DNA from: Lishizhenia sp.
GTDB lineage: Bacteria > Bacteroidota > Bacteroidia > Flavobacteriales_D > Crocinitomicaceae
Direction: 5' to 3'
Length of the DNA: 6,924 nucleotides
NCBI GenBank assembly: GCA_007117055.1
Contig: SKHH01000026.1
Location: forward strand, 1-6,924
Positions 6,001-6,924 of this stretch are shown here, piece by piece. Within the stretch, counting starts at the first letter, position 1; each line of letters opens with the position of its first letter. The position numbers were made by a program, and so were the translations under genes. The notes under the pieces were generated by a model that was not told where the DNA came from, did no database searches, and saw only the letters and a list, made by a program, of their open reading frames with translations.

Positions 6001-6924
6001 AAGGAGGAGGCGCTTAAGAATGGCGATCACGTATGGAAATTGAGAATTGGTATCAACACAGGTCCAGTTTCTGCAGGTGTGATTGGAACAAAACGGTATG
6101 CTTACGATGTGTGGGGGAGAACGGTAAACAGAGCACAGCGAATGGAACAAATCTGTACCCCAGAAAAAATTTCCATTTCAGAAGACACCTATGAATACGT
6201 GCACCCTTATTTTGAATTTGAAGACAAAGGAAAAGTAGTCACTAAAAGCGGTTTGGAGATTAACATGTATGAGGTGGTGGCAATTAAAAATGAACTATCC
6301 ATAGACGGAAAAGGAATTTTACCGAACGAAGATTTCCATAAACTGGTGCACTTGCATGTGTTCAGTAAAATAAATTACACCAAAGCGGAACGTTTCATCA
6401 TGCAAAAACTAGGCGCAGAGTTAGATAAAAAACTCCACTACCATAGTATTGCACACACAAAAGATGTCACCCGACAAGCAGAACGCATCGCGCTAGGAGA
6501 AGGAATTACCGACGAGGATTTATTCCTGCTAAAAACAGCAGCATCATACCATGATGCAGGATTTGTGCACCAATACGAAAAGAACGAAGTAATCGGCGCT
6601 AAAATGGCTGAGGAAATCCTTCCGAACTTTGGTTATACGGTAGAACATATTAACCGCATAAAATCCTTGATTTTTGCTACGCAAGTTCCGCATCAACCTA
6701 AAAATAAATTGGAAGAAATTATGTGTGATGCTGATTTGGATTATTTGGGAAGAGATGATTTTCACGAAATCGCCGACCGACTGCGCCGAGAACTCCGAGA
6801 ACACGGAAAAATCGACAGCGACAGAAAGTGGGATGAAATTCAAGTAAGCTTTTTAAGTCAACACCGCTTCTTCACAAGAACCTCCATAGAAACCAGACGC
6901 GCAAAGAAAGTGGAAAACTTAGAA
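3049..6924 (+). CDS. Transmembrane propeller/Y_Y_Y sensor with adenylate cyclase and HD phosphohydrolase domains (3' end missing)
   Basis: Predicted single-chain signalling receptor of the inner membrane. The frame stays open for 1292 codons to the window edge. Order: signal peptide (1-21, basic MSIR then a hydrophobic core, cleavage likely after VLG), about 14 propeller blade motifs (about 30-670), Y_Y_Y domain (about 733-794), one transmembrane helix (796-818), coiled coil (about 819-878), class III cyclase (about 897-1078) and HD domain (about 1125-1290). The periplasmic half is that of Bacteroidota HTCS regulators, but there is no histidine kinase, receiver or AraC domain. The ATG at 3049 is chosen because it gives the signal peptide directly; no Shine-Dalgarno sequence is visible. 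An LWSC sequence ending at C18 makes a poor lipobox. The final residues (RRAKKVENLE) resemble the end of HD proteins of this type, so little is probably missing. The domain calls are strong; the ligand and physiological role are unknown. Confidence 0.9.
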   Translation, partial: MSIRLIVFVTFVTSLWSCVLGQDHLQFKSYTINDGLSQSVVFNVAQDGFGALWIATQDGINRFNGKEFDVFSSDQGFNISNDYIHDVKKDEKGNLWFASNNGLITYQTKKERFNSYHVPEKDRLELRSLLPDKNGNVWVGTAQGELYRFEIEKEEFTLAYATDQASAIVDLYVLKNTVYIATEYEGVFAYNVQDKSVKAFLFPDYDDVEGQIKVNAFVASSIEQLLVSTNKGVHQLPHSKGGYLERPKGFLEEFEQVNVTDILFLSQERFIVASDNQGLFLVSSVEDSLDIVNYTADFFQQGSINSDRIHRLFLDKKGVVWVATQRGLNSFNPFNEGFRGVSYSVNLEKGLPSQNVWGFGEDERANFLFVAGDHGVTRYDRRKHLFHHFFRVSESNEDHTTLGLHVLSKSKAIVASFDGLYMLTISEENPEEYRFEPLFTSKSGIRDVEKTYTILPYNEPDVYLVGTRAGAYLINIETNEIELFQNDPLDSNTIGSGPVRLLFKTAQFSEDQNEEKFFLCPSSGGIYELVRTPDNALDVVASKEFEPLVNLSGNYFTSVVELDNGVFYFGTMGGGVYMYDSNEKEIKNYSRSNGMPNNVVYGIEKSPEEQRLWISTNRGLVKMELNSGRFITFSENDGLLSDELNLGASFTSKNGEIYIGGIQGFNYFDPSQDITRQSPLNVFFTRLEIDNRVATPQQSPFLEKAIGYTKTLTLPYHLRSLSISFFADDLSNPDRIEYKYTLGGSDEVYEFIGNTSQLRFSSLSPGEYALSVYARHYNGEWDMNPAQLTIIIKAPFWLSWWFYASIIVVIALVVLVLVRRSIEKERRQQVRLELKIAERTREIREKSLEIERQKVTLEKQKVDLEKEKEKSERLLSNLLPKDTATQLKKDGRSAARDFSLVTVMFTDFVGFTQVAENMNAKDLVDILDRFFRKFDEIIDTYDLEKIKTIGDSYMSAGGVPIRNKTNPINTVLAAIKIQDYMRERKEEALKNGDHVWKLRIGINTGPVSAGVIGTKRYAYDVWGRTVNRAQRMEQICTPEKISISEDTYEYVHPYFEFEDKGKVVTKSGLEINMYEVVAIKNELSIDGKGILPNEDFHKLVHLHVFSKINYTKAERFIMQKLGAELDKKLHYHSIAHTKDVTRQAERIALGEGITDEDLFLLKTAASYHDAGFVHQYEKNEVIGAKMAEEILPNFGYTVEHINRIKSLIFATQVPHQPKNKLEEIMCDADLDYLGRDDFHEIADRLRRELREHGKIDSDRKWDEIQVSFLSQHRFFTRTSIETRRAKKVENLE
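3071..3120 (+). repeat. Two back-to-back hairpins at the 5' end of the sensor-cyclase gene
   Basis: Positions 3093-3102 (ATGGTCTTGT) and 3111-3120 (ACAAGACCAT) are perfect 10-bp inverted repeats around an 8-base loop, GTTTTAGG. Just upstream, GTTAC-ATTC-GTAAC (3073-3086) forms a 5-bp stem with a 4-base loop, extendable by a U-G and a U-A pair to 3071-3088. Both lie inside the signal-peptide codons, 37 to 86 bases after the ferritin stop. No U-run follows the larger stem, so it is not a standard intrinsic terminator. It could act as an mRNA-protecting 3' barrier for ferritin transcripts, as a partial attenuator, or as a brake on translation. Chance within coding sequence cannot be excluded. 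Confidence 0.5.
3112..5430 (+). other. Encoded extracytoplasmic sensor: two predicted seven-bladed propellers plus Y_Y_Y domain
   Basis: The recurring blade signature (hydrophobic-W/Y-hydrophobic-x-T/S, a few residues, then G-hydrophobic and often Y/F) can be followed through about 14 copies. Clear examples are LWIATQDGINRF (52-63), LWFASNNGL (95-103), VWVGTAQGELYRF (from 137), VYIATEYEGVFAY (from 178), VWVATQRGLNSF (from 320), VFYFGTMGGGVYMY and LWISTNRGL (612-620). The last is IYIGGIQGFNYF. Fourteen blades fit the two-propeller ectodomain known for HTCS sensors. The Y_Y_Y domain (about 733-794) follows, with IEYKYTLGG and YALSVYARHYNGEW, and leads directly into the membrane helix. In characterised HTCS proteins this unit binds oligosaccharides, but no SusC/D or glycoside hydrolase gene lies in this window, so the ligand is open. 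Confidence 0.85.
5434..5502 (+). other. Encoded single transmembrane helix
   Basis: Residues 796-818 (FWLSWWFYASIIVVIALVVL, then VLV) form one hydrophobic segment. Its outer side is Trp-rich, and RR (819-820) follows on the inner side. The orientation places the propellers in the periplasm and the cyclase and HD domains in the cytoplasm, which agrees with the N-terminal signal peptide. Confidence 0.93.
5593..5655 (+). repeat. Three tandem imperfect 21-base units encoding coiled-coil heptads
   Basis: Residues 849-869 read EIERQKV / TLEKQKV / DLEKEKE, three consecutive 7-residue units from three imperfect 21-base DNA units. They lie in the charged helix (about 819-878) joining the membrane helix to the cyclase, a position where a parallel coiled coil normally transmits receptor state to a dimeric cyclase. 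The helix ends in SERLLSNLLP, a segment common just before class III cyclase domains. The repeat could have grown by duplication in whole-heptad steps, which would preserve the register. Confidence 0.7.
5737..6282 (+). other. Encoded class III adenylate cyclase catalytic domain
   Basis: Residues about 897-1078 contain every catalytic position of a homodimeric class III cyclase. The metal-binding aspartates are D907 (FTDFVGFT) and D951 (KTIGDSYM). The base-specifying pair is K947 and D1020 (YDVWG), the Lys/Asp combination of adenylate cyclases; guanylate cyclases normally carry Glu and Cys/Gly there. The transition-state residues are N1027 and R1031 (TVNRAQRM). The predicted reaction is ATP to 3',5'-cAMP and pyrophosphate in a dimer with two active sites. 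Specificity is inferred from family rules, not shown. Confidence 0.9.
6421..6924 (+). other. Encoded HD-superfamily phosphohydrolase-like domain (C-terminal, truncated by window edge)
   Basis: Residues about 1125-1292 carry HD metal ligands in the expected order: H1136 in YHSIAHT, H1168-D1169 in ASYHDAG, and a late aspartate in MCDADLDYLG (D1227 or D1229). H1200 and H1215 (IFATQVPH) are possible further ligands. The YHxxxHT start, the aT..p.H segment and the DADL.yLG ending resemble predicted metal-dependent HD phosphohydrolases of the COG4339 kind more than the HD-GYP or RelA/SpoT subgroups. The substrate cannot be told from the sequence; hydrolysis of a cyclic or other nucleotide is possible. 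Residues about 1079-1124 form a linker after the cyclase. Confidence 0.8.

Noticed and set aside
5737..6282. Guanylate rather than adenylate cyclase
   Set aside because: The base-selecting positions are Lys (947) and Asp (1020), the adenylate pair, not the Glu and Cys/Gly typical of guanylate cyclases.
6421..6924. HD-GYP cyclic-di-GMP phosphodiesterase
   Set aside because: No GYP motif follows the HD motif (the sequence reads HDAG, then FVHQY), and the DADLDYLG ending fits another HD subgroup.

Overview
The window looks like a chromosomal segment from an AT-rich member of the Bacteroidota, most likely Flavobacteriales. The evidence is base composition, Bacteroidota-type promoter cores (TTTG / TAnnTTTG) instead of E. 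coli -35/-10 boxes, weak or absent Shine-Dalgarno sequences, and a two-component-regulator propeller plus Y_Y_Y sensor, an architecture typical of that phylum. No rRNA, tRNA, CRISPR array, transposase or insertion sequence is visible.

Layout. Positions 1-39 may hold the last 12 codons of a rightward gene that enters from the left. After a 174-base gap comes RNase R (rnr, leftward, 214-2370), complete with its catalytic aspartates. A 154-base divergent intergenic region (2371-2524) holds a good promoter for rnr, a -7 element for the rightward unit, and a TTAGA-N5-TCTAA palindrome with a further TCTAAA half-site between them. Rightward follow a complete ferritin (2525-3034) with an intact ferroxidase centre and, 14 bases after its stop, a very long gene (3049 to the window edge, 1292 codons without a stop).

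The long gene is the notable item. It reads as signal peptide, about 14 propeller blade motifs (two seven-bladed propellers), Y_Y_Y domain, one transmembrane helix, heptad-repeat coiled coil, class III nucleotidyl cyclase with adenylate-type residues, and a C-terminal HD phosphohydrolase-like domain. The extracytoplasmic half is that of a hybrid two-component (HTCS) sensor. The expected histidine kinase is replaced by a cyclic-nucleotide output, and the same chain carries a possible hydrolase. The spacing suggests co-transcription with ferritin. Two back-to-back hairpins at the start of the sensor gene could set how much of the message continues into it.

Inferred biology: an envelope-sensed ligand alters cytoplasmic cAMP through a single polypeptide, possibly linked to iron storage. 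The domain content and catalytic residues are read directly from the sequence. The ligand, the HD substrate and any functional link to ferritin are inference.
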